Source: Shimia sp040225985 (GTDB lineage Bacteria; Pseudomonadota; Alphaproteobacteria; Rhodobacterales; Rhodobacteraceae). Taken from it: a stretch of DNA of 64,000 nucleotides. Within the stretch, counting starts at the first letter, position 1; every line of letters begins with the position of its first letter. Of this stretch, positions 35,084 to 44,962 are shown piece after piece. The position numbers were made by a program, and so were the translations under genes. The notes beneath the pieces are model-generated. The model made no database searches and was not told where the DNA came from. It saw only the letters and a program-made list of their open reading frames with translations. The stretch lies in contig NZ_JBBPEU010000002.1 of assembly GCF_040225985.1 (NCBI RefSeq), positions 611,595 to 675,594 on the forward strand. The letters run 5' to 3'.

Positions 35084-36484
35084 ATGGCCACCCAGAAACT
35101 TTATGCCGGCGCCAAGCTGCGCGAGATCCGCACGCGCCTGTCGCTGACACAGAAAGAATTCGCCACCAAGCTGGGCGTGTCGCTGCCCTATCTCAACCAG
35201 ATGGAAAACAACAACCGCCCGGTCTCGACCACGGTGGTTCTGGCGCTGGCACAGGAATTCGGTCTGGACGTCACCGAACTCAGCACAGGCGACAGTGAAC
35301 GCCTTGTCAGTGACATGCGCGAGGCGATGGCCGACCCTGTTCTGGCCGACAGCACCGCGCCGCTGGCCGATCTGCGCCTGACGGCATCGAACGCACCGGC
35401 CTTTGCACGCGCCTTTCTGGAACTGCACCGCGCCTATCGGCAAACCCACGAACGGCTGGCATCGCTGGACGAGGCACTGGGGCGTGAAGATGTGCAGATG
35501 CAGCCCAGCCCCTGGGACGAGGTGCGCGATTTCTTCCACTACTGCGACAACTATATCGACGCCGTGGACCATGCCGCCGAGCATTTTGCGACCCGCGCCA
35601 AATCCGAGGGCGGTATTCGCAACGCGGCGATTCATGCCCTGAACGGCAAGAGCATTGCAGTGGAAATCGTCGACCGCGACCGCCTGCGCCACTTTGACCC
35701 CGAAACCGGCACGCTGTTTCTTTCGGGGCGGGCGACACCGGAAACCCAGACCTTCCAGATGCTTTTGCAGGTGGCGCTGATCCTGTCGGACAAGCTGTTG
35801 GAGGCCACGCTTGACCTGGCCCGGTTCCAGACCGACGCCGCCCGCGCCATCGCCAAGATCGGGCTGGCCAACTATTTTGCCGGGGCCGCGATGATGCCCT
35901 ATGAAACCTTCCTGACCGCCGCACGTGAAACACGCCACGACCTTGAGGTGCTGGCCAACCGCTTTGGGGCCTCGATCGAACAGGTTGCACACCGCCTGTC
36001 GACGCTGCAACGCCCCGGCGCCAAGGGCATTCCGTTTTTCTTTGTCCGCGTCGATCAGGCCGGCACGATCACCAAGCGCCACTCGGCGACGCGGTTGCAA
36101 TTCGCGCGGTTCGGCGGGGCCTGCCCGCTGTGGAACGTACATCAGGCCTTTGAAACACCCGGTCGGTTCCTGCGGCAACTGGCCGAAACACCAGACGGGG
36201 TGCGGTATTTCAGCCTTGCACGGGACGTGTCGAAAACCGGCGGGCATTACGGCGCGCCGGTGCGCCGCTATGCCATCGCGCTGGGGTGCGAGATCCGCCA
36301 TGCCGACGCGCTGGTCTATGCTGACCACATGGACATGTCGACCGCCGAAGCCTTTGAGCCTATTGGTATTTCCTGCCGGATTTGCGAACGCACCGATTGC
36401 CACCAAAGATCGGTGCCACCGCTGGAACGGCGCCTGACCATCAAGGAAAACGAACGCGGCGTCCTGCCTTACGAGGTCGGCTGA
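35084..36484 (+). CDS. pccR: PccR-type short-chain acyl-CoA regulator (ScfR family)
   Basis: A 466-residue regulator with an N-terminal Cro/C1-type helix-turn-helix (about 8-62: SLTQKEFATKLGVSLPYLNQMENN), a central IrrE/ImmA-like domain, and a C-terminal DUF2083-like domain. The usual HExxH of IrrE is replaced by QMLLQ, so it is not a protease. A cysteine cluster ISCRICERTDCHQR near the C-terminus resembles that of Mycobacterium PrpR, where such cysteines bind an iron-sulfur cluster. The ATG at 35084 is chosen for the HTH alignment. Location between pcc genes and octamers suggests activation of propionyl-CoA carboxylation genes. Confidence 0.9.
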   Translation: MATQKLYAGAKLREIRTRLSLTQKEFATKLGVSLPYLNQMENNNRPVSTTVVLALAQEFGLDVTELSTGDSERLVSDMREAMADPVLADSTAPLADLRLTASNAPAFARAFLELHRAYRQTHERLASLDEALGREDVQMQPSPWDEVRDFFHYCDNYIDAVDHAAEHFATRAKSEGGIRNAAIHALNGKSIAVEIVDRDRLRHFDPETGTLFLSGRATPETQTFQMLLQVALILSDKLLEATLDLARFQTDAARAIAKIGLANYFAGAAMMPYETFLTAARETRHDLEVLANRFGASIEQVAHRLSTLQRPGAKGIPFFFVRVDQAGTITKRHSATRLQFARFGGACPLWNVHQAFETPGRFLRQLAETPDGVRYFSLARDVSKTGGHYGAPVRRYAIALGCEIRHADALVYADHMDMSTAEAFEPIGISCRICERTDCHQRSVPPLERRLTIKENERGVLPYEVG

Positions 36485-36487
36485 TCC

Positions 36488-37291
36488 ATGCGGATGCTGA
36501 TCCGTGTGTGCCTTGTGCTGGCAGCGCTTGGCCTTGGCACGATTGCGCTGGGGAACCTGGCCGAACGCTGGGTGATCTACCCGTTTGACGGCACGGAAAC
36601 TTCCCCCGGCACGCTGGGCCTTGAGAGCATCACGGTCGAGAGGTTTGCGCTGGACGGCGAGAGTCTGGTTGTCTGGACAGCGCCGCCCGCGCCGGGCCAG
36701 CCGGTGATTTTCTATCTACACGGAAACGCGGGCAACCTTGCGCTGCGCGCGGGGCGGTTTGGCCGCTTCCTGGAGCGGGGCTATGGCCTCTTGGCGATGG
36801 GGTATCGCGGGTCTTCGGGCAGCACGGGCACCCCGTCCGAGGCCGCGCTGATTGCCGATGCGCTGGCCGTCTATCGCGACACGCGTGCACCCGTGGTGGT
36901 ATATGGCGAAAGCCTTGGCACAGCGGTGGCGGTGGCCTTTGTTGCCGCGCTGGCGGGAGATCGGCCCGCGGCCGTGGTGCTCGAGGCCCCGTTCACGTCG
37001 ATTCCCGACCTTGCCGAGCATCACTACCCCGGCACCCGCGACCTTGCCGCGCGACTCGAGAACACATGGCGCAGCCTTGATCGGGCGGGTGCCCTGACAA
37101 TGCCGCTGCTGGTCCTGCACGGGGATGCGGATACGCTCATCCCCATAGAACAGGGGCGGCAGATATTCTCTGCCGCCCCGTCATCCGATAAGGACATGAT
37201 CACCGTCAAAGGCGCAGGACATACGGACCTTTGGCGGTCCGACATCCTGCCCCGCCTCTGGCGGTTCGTCGATCAGTTTGCCTTGAGATAG
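36488..37291 (+). CDS. Alpha/beta hydrolase
   Basis: A 267-residue alpha/beta-hydrolase-fold protein with an N-terminal hydrophobic segment (LIRVCLVLAALGLGTIALG), probably a membrane anchor or uncleaved signal. The nucleophile elbow is YGESLGTA, with an oxyanion HGNAGN motif, the catalytic aspartate near LHGDADTLIP, and the histidine in KGAGHTDLW. It resembles the BEM46/ABHD13-like group. It starts three bases after pccR and so is co-transcribed; whether that is functional is unclear. It overlaps the convergent YdcH gene by 19 bases. Confidence 0.82.
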   Translation: MRMLIRVCLVLAALGLGTIALGNLAERWVIYPFDGTETSPGTLGLESITVERFALDGESLVVWTAPPAPGQPVIFYLHGNAGNLALRAGRFGRFLERGYGLLAMGYRGSSGSTGTPSEAALIADALAVYRDTRAPVVVYGESLGTAVAVAFVAALAGDRPAAVVLEAPFTSIPDLAEHHYPGTRDLAARLENTWRSLDRAGALTMPLLVLHGDADTLIPIEQGRQIFSAAPSSDKDMITVKGAGHTDLWRSDILPRLWRFVDQFALR

Positions 37292-37512
37292 GCGTAGATC
37301 TCGTCTTTGAGGGCACCGCGACGCTTGCGCAGGTCCACTTCGGCCAGTTCTTCGCGCGGGGCGACATTGGTCTCGGCCAGGTGTACCTTGCGGTTCAGTT
37401 CGTGGTACTCTTCGGCCATCTTGGCGAAATGCGCGTCCGAGACTTTCAGGTCGTGCATTTTTTCAACGAATTCCGGGAATTCTTCGGCGAGTTCATGGGG
37501 GACGTGGGACAT
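37273..37512 (-). CDS. YdcH/DUF465-family small protein
   Basis: A 79-residue charged coiled-coil protein of the YdcH/DUF465 family: ELAEEFPEFVEKMHDLKVSDAHFAKMAEEYHELN, then EVDLRKRRGALKDEIYAYL. Members are short two-helix proteins, often implicated in the cell envelope or stress, with no firm function. It is convergent with and overlaps the alpha/beta hydrolase by 19 bases. Confidence 0.85.
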   Translation of the reverse strand: MSHVPHELAEEFPEFVEKMHDLKVSDAHFAKMAEEYHELNRKVHLAETNVAPREELAEVDLRKRRGALKDEIYAYLKAN

Positions 37513-37668
37513 CTGTCTGCGCTCCTGTTTTTCTTGTTCCGTAAATTTGTAACGTCCGCCCGTTCGGCCCGACTTTGACCGGGATCAAACAACTGCGGAA
37601 ATTTTAGGCTGACGACGCCTTTAGACTGATTGGCAGGGCGGCGCAAGTTGGATAGGGCGTGTCCGGTC

Positions 37669-39327
37669 CTAGCGTTGGGCGGTCTGCCAGTCGGGGTGGA
37701 ACCATGGCGCGTCATTGGCGGGGGCCAGCATCCCCTTGCCAAGGATATGGTCCGCAGCCTTTTCCCCCGTCATGATCGACGGCCCGTTCAGGTTGCCGTT
37801 GGTGATGCGTGGAAAAATCGAGCTGTCTGCCACGCGCAACCCGTCAACCCCGATCACGCGACACTCGGGATCCACTACGGCATGCGGGTCATCCCCTGCC
37901 CCCATGCGGCAGGTTCCACAGGGATGATAGGCGCTTTCGACATGCTCGCGGATAAACCCGTCCAGGTCTTCGTCCGACTGGCAGGCGTCGCCGGGCTGGA
38001 TTTCGTGTTTGAAATAGGGCTTAAACGCCTCTTGCGCGAAGATCTCGCGCGTCAGGCGGATACAGGTGCGAAAGTCTTCCCAGTCCTGTTCGTGGGACAT
38101 GTAGTTGAACAGAATGTTCGGATCATCCTTTGGATCGGCACTGGCCAGCGTTACCTCGCCGCGCGAAGGACTGCGCATCGGGCCGACATGGGCCTGAAAG
38201 CCATGCCCCTCGGCCGCGGCCTGCCCGTCATAGCGCACGGCAATTGGCAAGAAGTGGTACTGGATATCGGGATATTTCACCCCCGCCCGCGAGCGGATGA
38301 ACCCCGCGCTTTCAAACTGGTTCGATGCACCCAACCCCGTCTTGGTGAACAACCACTGCGCCCCGATCAGCCCCTTGCCGATCAGGTTCCAGTATTTGAA
38401 CAGGGTGATGGGCTGTTTGCAGGCAACCTGCAGGTAAAGCTCCAGATGGTCCTGCAGGTTCTTGCCCACGCCGGGACGGTCCGCGATCACCTCGATCCCA
38501 TGGTTGGCCAGTTCTGCGGCCGGACCGATTCCGGACAGCATCAACAGCTTGGGGGAATTCAGCGACGACGCCGACAGGATCACTTCGCGTGTGGCGCGGA
38601 TCACCTCGACCTTGCCGCCGCGTTCGATCTCGACCCCGACAGCGCGCCCGTTCTCGATCACGACCTTGCGGGCCAGCCCACGCACGAGGTCACAATTGTC
38701 GCGCTTCAAAGCGGGCCGCATATAGGCATTAGCCGATGACCAGCGGCGCCCCTTGTAGACCGTCATCTCCATCGGGCCAAAGCCTTCTTGCTGCTGCCCG
38801 TTATAGTCGGAGGTCACGGGATATCCCGCCTGCCGCCCCGCCTCGACAAAGGCGGTGTGCAGGGGATTGTCGCGGGGGCCACGGGTGATGTGCAGCGGGC
38901 CATCCTGGCCGCGCCAGTCAGGGTCGCCGCCCTGCCCGCTGTCATGCCAGGTTTCCATGCGCTTGAAATAGGGCAAGACGTCGGCATAGGCCCAGCCCGC
39001 TGCGCCGGACTCGGCCCAGTGTTCATAGTCTCCCGCGTGGCCACGTACATAGACCATACCGTTGATCGAGCTGGACCCACCGATCACCTTACCACGCGGC
39101 GTCACAAGGCGACGACCGCCGAGATGCGGTTCCGGTTGGGTCTTGAGGCCCCAGTCATACAGTTTCATGTTCATCGGATAGCTCAGCGCCGCTGGCATCT
39201 GGATGAACGGACCGGCGTCCGAACCGCCATATTCGATCACCAAGACCGACCGCCCCGCCTCGGATAGGCGATAGGCCAGCGCACATCCCGCCGATCCGGC
39301 CCCGACAATCACGTAATCCGCTTGCAT
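37669..39327 (-). CDS. betA: Choline dehydrogenase
   Basis: A 552-residue GMC-family flavoprotein that oxidises choline to betaine aldehyde. The FAD-binding GxGxxG is VIVGAGSAGCALAYRL at residue 6 onward. The GMC signatures are GGSSSINGMVYVRG and SASSLNSPKLLMLSGIGP. The C-terminal HPCGTCRMG and NGNLNGPSIMTGEKAAD segments contain the catalytic histidine and asparagine. The ATG at 39327 has GGGGAAG upstream. It lies 26 bases after betB, so it is in the betBA operon. Confidence 0.95.
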   Translation of the reverse strand: MQADYVIVGAGSAGCALAYRLSEAGRSVLVIEYGGSDAGPFIQMPAALSYPMNMKLYDWGLKTQPEPHLGGRRLVTPRGKVIGGSSSINGMVYVRGHAGDYEHWAESGAAGWAYADVLPYFKRMETWHDSGQGGDPDWRGQDGPLHITRGPRDNPLHTAFVEAGRQAGYPVTSDYNGQQQEGFGPMEMTVYKGRRWSSANAYMRPALKRDNCDLVRGLARKVVIENGRAVGVEIERGGKVEVIRATREVILSASSLNSPKLLMLSGIGPAAELANHGIEVIADRPGVGKNLQDHLELYLQVACKQPITLFKYWNLIGKGLIGAQWLFTKTGLGASNQFESAGFIRSRAGVKYPDIQYHFLPIAVRYDGQAAAEGHGFQAHVGPMRSPSRGEVTLASADPKDDPNILFNYMSHEQDWEDFRTCIRLTREIFAQEAFKPYFKHEIQPGDACQSDEDLDGFIREHVESAYHPCGTCRMGAGDDPHAVVDPECRVIGVDGLRVADSSIFPRITNGNLNGPSIMTGEKAADHILGKGMLAPANDAPWFHPDWQTAQR

Positions 39328-39353
39328 GTCATTCTTCCCCAAAACGGGCGTTC

Positions 39354-40805
39354 TTAAAACGCCGCTTCGACATCGCCCATGCGCACATAGACGGATTTGA
39401 CCTGGCTATAGTGCTGGATCGCCTCTTTCGAGTTCTCGCGTCCCACACCCGAGGCTTTGACCCCGCCAAACGGCGCCTCGACCGGCGCATCGTTGTAGGA
39501 GTTGATGAAACAGCTTCCCGCCCTCAGCTTGCCGATCACGCGGTGCGCGCGGCTGATATCTCGGGTGAACACACCGGCGGACAGGCCGAATTCCGTGTCA
39601 TTGGCGCGCGCAATGACCTCGGCCTCGTCGTCGAAATCCAGCACGGCCATGACAGGTCCGAAGATTTCCTCGCGTGCGATGGTCATGTTGTCGGTCACGT
39701 CGGCGAACACGGTGGGTTCAAGCCAGAACCCGTCTTTGTCCAGTTGACCGCCGCCACAGACAAGGCGCGCACCCTCGGCCGTGCCCCTGGCGATATAGGA
39801 TTTCACAATCTCCATCTGGCGTTCCGACACCATCGGCCCGAAATTCGTGGCCTCGTCAAGCGGATCGCCCAGAATCGCGCCCTGCACGCGTTCGGCGAGC
39901 CGGGCCAGAAATGCCTCTTTGATACCTTTCTGCACGAACACGCGGGTGCCGTTGGAACAGACCTGCCCCGTGGAATAAAAGTTGCCGTTGATCGCACCCG
40001 ACACGGCATTGTCGAGATCGGCATCGTCGAAAATGACCAGAGGCGACTTGCCCCCCAGTTCCATCGTGACGTGTTTCATGCCCGCCGCCGCGGCGGTATA
40101 CACCTTTTTACCGGTCGTGACCGAGCCGGTCAGCGATACCTTGTCGACGCGCGGATCCGAGACCAGCGCGCTGCCGACCTCGCCCATGCCCTGCACCACG
40201 TTATAGAGCCCCGCAGGAAGCCCCGCCTCATGCAGGATTTCTGCGACTTTCAAAGCACAAAGCGGCGTGGTCTCGGACGGTTTGAAAATCATGGCATTGC
40301 CGCAGGCCAGCGCGGGCGCGCCTTTCCAGCAGGCGATCTGGGTCGGGTAGTTCCACGCCCCGATCCCGACGCACACCCCCAGCGGTTCCCGCACCGTGTA
40401 AACCCAGTCTTCGCCCAGCGGGATATGTTCGCCGGTCAACGTCGCTGCCAGACCGCCGAAATACTCCAGCGCGTCCGCACCCGAGGTCGCATCCGCCACA
40501 AGTGTTTCCTGCAACGGCTTGCCAGTGTCATAGGTTTCAAGCACCGAAAGCTCATGGTTGCGGCTGCGCATGATGTCGGCAGCCCGACGCAGGATCCGGC
40601 CCCGCTCGGTTCCGGTCATCGCGGCCCACTCGACCTGAGCCGCTCGGGCCGCGGTGATCGCCTGCTCGATGATCTGCGGTGTCGCGGCATGCACCGTGGC
40701 AATCTGTGCGCCGGTCGCCGGATAGATCACGGGAATCGGCGTGCCGTTCGTGTCTTCGACATAGTGGCCATTGATGAAATGGCTGGCCTTGGGGTGTGTA
40801 TCCAT
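39354..40805 (-). CDS. betB: Betaine-aldehyde dehydrogenase
   Basis: A 483-residue NAD(P)-dependent aldehyde dehydrogenase making the osmoprotectant glycine betaine from betaine aldehyde. The catalytic cysteine is in GQVCSNGTRVF, the general-base glutamate in MELGGKSP, and the cofactor segment in LTGSVTTGK. The ATG at 40805 (MDTHPKASHFINGHY) is the standard start; an upstream in-frame frame is not coding. It precedes betA and is divergent from betI, the choline-responsive repressor. Confidence 0.96.
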   Translation of the reverse strand: MDTHPKASHFINGHYVEDTNGTPIPVIYPATGAQIATVHAATPQIIEQAITAARAAQVEWAAMTGTERGRILRRAADIMRSRNHELSVLETYDTGKPLQETLVADATSGADALEYFGGLAATLTGEHIPLGEDWVYTVREPLGVCVGIGAWNYPTQIACWKGAPALACGNAMIFKPSETTPLCALKVAEILHEAGLPAGLYNVVQGMGEVGSALVSDPRVDKVSLTGSVTTGKKVYTAAAAGMKHVTMELGGKSPLVIFDDADLDNAVSGAINGNFYSTGQVCSNGTRVFVQKGIKEAFLARLAERVQGAILGDPLDEATNFGPMVSERQMEIVKSYIARGTAEGARLVCGGGQLDKDGFWLEPTVFADVTDNMTIAREEIFGPVMAVLDFDDEAEVIARANDTEFGLSAGVFTRDISRAHRVIGKLRAGSCFINSYNDAPVEAPFGGVKASGVGRENSKEAIQHYSQVKSVYVRMGDVEAAF

Positions 40806-40991
40806 CTTCGCGCTCCGTCCGGTGGTGGGGGCGGGTCCAGTTTTCTGGATCCTCCATGCCCCGGACACCAACCGTAGCACCAATTTCCAGCATGAAAAAT
40901 CCAAATCTTAAATGATCGTATAATTTTTTGTTTGAATGTTCGGCACAAATACCTGTTGCGGGGGTACATGTGGCTTGCCACTATACCGGTC

Positions 40992-41576
40992 ATGGGCAGA
41001 AAACGAATTCGCGACATCCGGCATGAAGAGCTGATCGACGCAACGATCACGGCAGTGCACAAACGTGGCTATGCCGCTGTTACGATGACGGAAATCGCAC
41101 AGGAAATCGGCGCGACAGCGGCCAGCATCAATTACTATTTCGGGTCCAAGGAAAACCTGATGGAGGCGACCATGCGGCGTCTTCTGAAGATGTTGAAGGC
41201 GGCGATGCTGGACCGGTATGCCGTGTCCCAGACGCCAAAGGATCGCCTGATCGCGGTGCTCGATGCCAACTTCGATGACCGGTTCTTCACGGTAGAACAC
41301 TGCAATTTCTGGATGCAGTTCTGGTCCAGCGCGCCCTATACCGCGTCGCTGGCGCGCTTGCACCGGATCAACCGGTCGCGCGTGACCAGCCATTTCCGGG
41401 CCGAGTTGAAATCGCTGCTCCCCGATCCCGAACGGAGGGACACCGTGCGCGATGCGCTGCAGTGTTACATGGACGGTGTCTGGCTTGAAGCGGCGCAGTC
41501 GAAAGGACCACTGAACGCCGAAAAGGCGCGGCGCAATGCGCGCTATGTGGCCGATCTTTTGCTGAAAGACGTGTAG
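40992..41576 (+). CDS. betI: BetI, TetR-family choline-sensing repressor
   Basis: A 194-residue TetR-family repressor, the usual BetI length. The DNA-binding helix-turn-helix spans about residues 24-44 (AAVTMTEIAQEIGATAASIN), followed by YYFGSKENLMEAT. The C-terminal ligand domain contains the conserved FWMQFWSSAPY segment. Choline relieves repression of betB and betA in known systems. The ATG at 40992 aligns with BetI proteins; the frame could extend 20 codons earlier. It is divergent from betB with 186 bases between starts. Confidence 0.9.
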   Translation: MGRKRIRDIRHEELIDATITAVHKRGYAAVTMTEIAQEIGATAASINYYFGSKENLMEATMRRLLKMLKAAMLDRYAVSQTPKDRLIAVLDANFDDRFFTVEHCNFWMQFWSSAPYTASLARLHRINRSRVTSHFRAELKSLLPDPERRDTVRDALQCYMDGVWLEAAQSKGPLNAEKARRNARYVADLLLKDV

Positions 41577-41580
41577 GGGA

Positions 41581-41602
41581 CGCGGCCGAAACACCGGCCG
41601 CG
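41581..41602. repeat. GC-rich hairpin between betI and katG
   Basis: CGCGGCCG-AAACAC-CGGCCGCG, a perfect eight-base-pair stem in the gap between the convergent betI and katG genes. There is no T-tract on either side, so terminator function is uncertain. Confidence 0.4.
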
Positions 41603-41612
41603 CCCTGTTGGC

Positions 41613-43817
41613 TTATTTCAGGTCAAAGCGATCCGCTTCCATGACCTTGACCCAGGCGGCGGTAAAGTCGCCAAGGAATTTTTCCTGCGCATCGTCCTGA
41701 GCATAGACTTCGGCAAGGGCCCGCAGTTGCGAGTTCGAGCCAAACACCAGATCGACACGGGTGCCGGTCCACTTGACGTCGCCGGTGGCACGGTCGCGGG
41801 CCTCGTAGACGCCTTCCACATCCGACGCGGACCAGGCAACACCCATATCCGTGATATTGGTGAAGAAGTCGTTGCTCAGCGTTCCAGGGCGGTCGGTCAG
41901 AACACCGTGGGCGGTGCCACCGTGGTTGGTGTCCATCACGCGCAGACCACCCACCAGCACCGTCATTTCCGGCGCGGTCAGGGTCAGCAGCTGGGCCTTG
42001 TCGACCAGAAGCTCCTCGGGCGAGATGGTAAAGGCCGTGCGCGCATAGTTGCGGAACCCGTCAGCTTCGGGCTCGAGCACGCCATAGCTTTCGACATCGG
42101 TCTGGTCCTGCGTGGCATCAGTGCGGCCCGGCGTGAACGGCACGGTGATGTCGTGCCCGGCTGCCTTGGCCGCCTGTTCAATGCCAACACCGCCAGCCAG
42201 AACGATCAGATCCGCCATCGAGATCTTCTTGCCCCCGCTTGCGGCGGCGTTGAAATCACTCTGGATGCCTTCCAGCACACCAAGAACGCGGGCCAGTTGC
42301 TCGGGCTGGTTCGCGGCCCAGCCACGCGCCGGTTCAAGACGGATGCGCGCGCCATTGGCCCCACCACGCTTGTCCGAGCCACGGAAGGTCGAGGCCGAGG
42401 CCCATGCAGTCGACACCATCTCGCGGACAGTCAGGTCCGAGGCCGCGATGCGGGTCTTGAGGTCGGCAATATCTGCGTCCTCCACCAGCGGATGATCCAC
42501 GGCTGGGACGTTGTCCTGCCACAGCAGTTCTTCCGTCGGGGCCTCTTCCCCCAGATACAGGGACCGCGGGCCCATGTCGCGGTGGGTCAGCTTGAACCAT
42601 GCGCGGGCAAAGGCATCGGCAAACTCTTCCGGGTTTTCATGGAATCGCCGCGAGATCGGGCCATAGATCGGATCCATGCGCATCGCCATGTCGGCGGTGG
42701 TCATCATGGTCTTGACCTTCTTCGACGGGTCATGCGCGTCGGGGGCCATGTCCTCTTCCTTGACGCCGACCGGTTCCCAGATCCATGCGCCCGCAGGCGA
42801 CTTGGTCAGGTTCCAGTCGTAGCCGAACAGGAGGTCGAAATAGCCGTTGTCCCATTGGGTCGGGTTCGCCGTCCATGCGCCTTCGATCCCCGAAGTGGTA
42901 GTGTCTCCGCCTTTGCCCGTGCCATGCGCGTTGATCCAGCCAAAGCCCATCTCTTCGATGCCCGCAGCCTCGGGCTCGGGGCCGACCAACGCGGGATCTC
43001 CGGCGCCATGAGCCTTGCCAAAGGTGTGGCCACCCGCGACCAGCGCAACGGTTTCTTCGTCATTCATCGCCATGCGGGCAAAGGTTTCGCGGATGTCGCG
43101 GCCCGAAGCCAGAATATCGGGCTGCCCGTCGGGGCCTTCGGGGTTCACATAGATCAGGCCCATCTGTACGGCGGCCAGCGGATTTTCCAGATCGCGTTCG
43201 CCCGAATAGCGGCTGTTGGGGTTTTCGGTCGGCGCAAGCCATTCGGTTTCAGCGCCCCAATAGACGTCTTCCTCGGGTTCCCACACATCGGCGCGACCAC
43301 CTGCAAAACCAAAGGTCTTGCCGCCCATCGATTCTATGGCGCAGTTGCCGGCGAGGATCATCAGGTCGGCCCAACTGATCTGGTTGCCGTATTTCTTTTT
43401 GATCGGCCACAGCAGGCGGCGGGCTTTGTCGAGGTTGCCGTTGTCCGGCCACGAGTTCAGCGGCGCAAAACGCTGTTGGCCAGTGCCGCCACCGCCACGG
43501 CCGTCTGCCACGCGGTAGGTGCCCGCACTGTGCCATGCCATCCGGATGAAAAAACCGCCATAGTGGCCGTAATCCGCAGGCCACCAATCCTGGCTGTCAG
43601 TCATCAGCGCATAGAGGTCTTCTTTCAGCGCCTTGAGGTCAAGCTTCTTGAACTCTTCGGCATAATCGAACCCCTGCCCCATCGGATCCGATTTCTCGGA
43701 ATTCTGATGCAGGATCTTCAGGTTCAGCTGGTTCGGCCACCAGTCACTGTTGGATCGCATGCTGACATTCGTCGCGCCATGCATCACCGGGCATTTGCCG
43801 ATATTGTTTCCGTCCAT
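41613..43817 (-). CDS. katG: Catalase-peroxidase
   Basis: A 734-residue bifunctional haem catalase-peroxidase, destroying hydrogen peroxide. The distal triad is R92, W95 and H96 in FIRMAWHSAG, and the crosslinking tyrosine lies in MGLIYVNPEGPDGQPD. The proximal histidine is in AGGHTFGKAHGAG. A second, degenerate C-terminal domain follows, giving the typical full length. The ATG at 43817 begins MDGNNIGKCPVMHG; a longer upstream frame crosses the oxyR promoter and was rejected. It is divergent from oxyR, so peroxide-induced control is expected. Confidence 0.97.
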   Translation of the reverse strand: MDGNNIGKCPVMHGATNVSMRSNSDWWPNQLNLKILHQNSEKSDPMGQGFDYAEEFKKLDLKALKEDLYALMTDSQDWWPADYGHYGGFFIRMAWHSAGTYRVADGRGGGGTGQQRFAPLNSWPDNGNLDKARRLLWPIKKKYGNQISWADLMILAGNCAIESMGGKTFGFAGGRADVWEPEEDVYWGAETEWLAPTENPNSRYSGERDLENPLAAVQMGLIYVNPEGPDGQPDILASGRDIRETFARMAMNDEETVALVAGGHTFGKAHGAGDPALVGPEPEAAGIEEMGFGWINAHGTGKGGDTTTSGIEGAWTANPTQWDNGYFDLLFGYDWNLTKSPAGAWIWEPVGVKEEDMAPDAHDPSKKVKTMMTTADMAMRMDPIYGPISRRFHENPEEFADAFARAWFKLTHRDMGPRSLYLGEEAPTEELLWQDNVPAVDHPLVEDADIADLKTRIAASDLTVREMVSTAWASASTFRGSDKRGGANGARIRLEPARGWAANQPEQLARVLGVLEGIQSDFNAAASGGKKISMADLIVLAGGVGIEQAAKAAGHDITVPFTPGRTDATQDQTDVESYGVLEPEADGFRNYARTAFTISPEELLVDKAQLLTLTAPEMTVLVGGLRVMDTNHGGTAHGVLTDRPGTLSNDFFTNITDMGVAWSASDVEGVYEARDRATGDVKWTGTRVDLVFGSNSQLRALAEVYAQDDAQEKFLGDFTAAWVKVMEADRFDLK

Positions 43818-43978
43818 TTTACACTCCCTTTGTCGCTGATTGTCTTTCGACGCTTCCTGCATGGGGGCGTAGCCAGACCCAATGTCCGGCCCGCTCCGAT
43901 GCGTCTCCGAGATGAGCCTAACAAAGGATTTTGATAATCCAAAGTTGCATTTTCTGATTGTCGTGATAACCAAAAACT

Positions 43979-44902
43979 ATGACAAACCTGACCCTCCGAC
44001 AGATGCGCTATTTCGAGGCTCTGACCCGCCATCAACACTTTGGCCGCGCAGCCGAGGCCTGTGCCATCTCGCAACCGGCCCTTTCCGTGCAAATCAAAGA
44101 AATGGAAGAAGAATTGGGCCTGCCGCTGTTTGAACGCGGCGCGCGGCAGGTGCGGCTGACCGCAATCGGGGAAGAAGTGGCTGCACGAGTACAAGCCGTG
44201 TTGCGATCGGTCGAAGAGTTGGATGATTTTGCCCGATCCAGCCGTGACGGGCTGGCGGGGCGCCTGCGGCTTGGGGTGATTCCCACCATCGCGCCTTACC
44301 TTTTGCCACGCCTGATCGGGCACCTGACCTATCACTACCCTCAGCTGGACCTGCAAGTGCGCGAAACCCAGACCTCGAAACTACTCGACGCGTTGGGGGC
44401 GGGGCGGCTGGACGCGGCCATTCTGGCCCTGCCCGTATCGGAACCCGCGTTCGTGGAAACCCCATTGTTTGACGAGGCTTTCGTGCTTGTGCGCCCCGAG
44501 GCGGACGCGGACAAGCCGACGCCAGATGCCAGCAGCCTACGGGAAATGCGGCTATTGCTTCTGGAAGAGGGGCATTGCTTTCGCGATCAGGCCCTCTCTT
44601 TCTGCAATATCCAATCCGCCCTGCCCCGTGAAAGCCTTGACGGAAGCTCGCTGACCACGCTTGTGCAAATGGTCGGCGCAGGCATGGGGGTGACCCTTAT
44701 CCCGGAAATGGCGGTGCCTGTTGAAACCCGCTCGGCGCCCGTCGCGGTTGCCCGGTTTCCCGCCCCCCAGCCCAGCCGAACCATCGGCATGATCTGGCGG
44801 CGCAGCAACCCGATGTCGGACCGCCTGAAACCCGTGGCCGAGATTGTCCGGGCAGTTTGTCAGGGCAATGCACCGGACATGCCTGCCAACCGCACTGCCT
44901 GA
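43979..44902 (+). CDS. oxyR: OxyR, hydrogen-peroxide-sensing LysR regulator
   Basis: A 307-residue LysR-family protein with an N-terminal winged helix-turn-helix (AAEACAISQPALSVQIKEME). The effector domain carries the peroxide-sensing cysteines C200 and C209 in HCFRDQALSFC, with the same nine-residue spacing as C199/C208 of Escherichia coli OxyR. Oxidation forms a disulfide and activates katG transcription. The start is 161 bases from the divergent katG start; no consensus OxyR site was recognised by eye in the gap. Confidence 0.94.
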   Translation: MTNLTLRQMRYFEALTRHQHFGRAAEACAISQPALSVQIKEMEEELGLPLFERGARQVRLTAIGEEVAARVQAVLRSVEELDDFARSSRDGLAGRLRLGVIPTIAPYLLPRLIGHLTYHYPQLDLQVRETQTSKLLDALGAGRLDAAILALPVSEPAFVETPLFDEAFVLVRPEADADKPTPDASSLREMRLLLLEEGHCFRDQALSFCNIQSALPRESLDGSSLTTLVQMVGAGMGVTLIPEMAVPVETRSAPVAVARFPAPQPSRTIGMIWRRSNPMSDRLKPVAEIVRAVCQGNAPDMPANRTA

Positions 44903-44962
44903 CAACAGGACCAGAAGGCGTCCCGCCATCGGTTTTCTGAACGTGCGGATAAATTCATCACG

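Noticed and set aside
41727..43934. A 735-codon open frame antisense to katG
   Set aside because: KatG is unmistakable on the minus strand; the antisense product has no recognisable domain and is a codon-bias artefact.
43818..43978. Possible consensus OxyR site between katG and oxyR
   Set aside because: GATAATC and GATAACC lie about 30 bases apart but do not form the four-part ATAG-type consensus, so I did not call a site.
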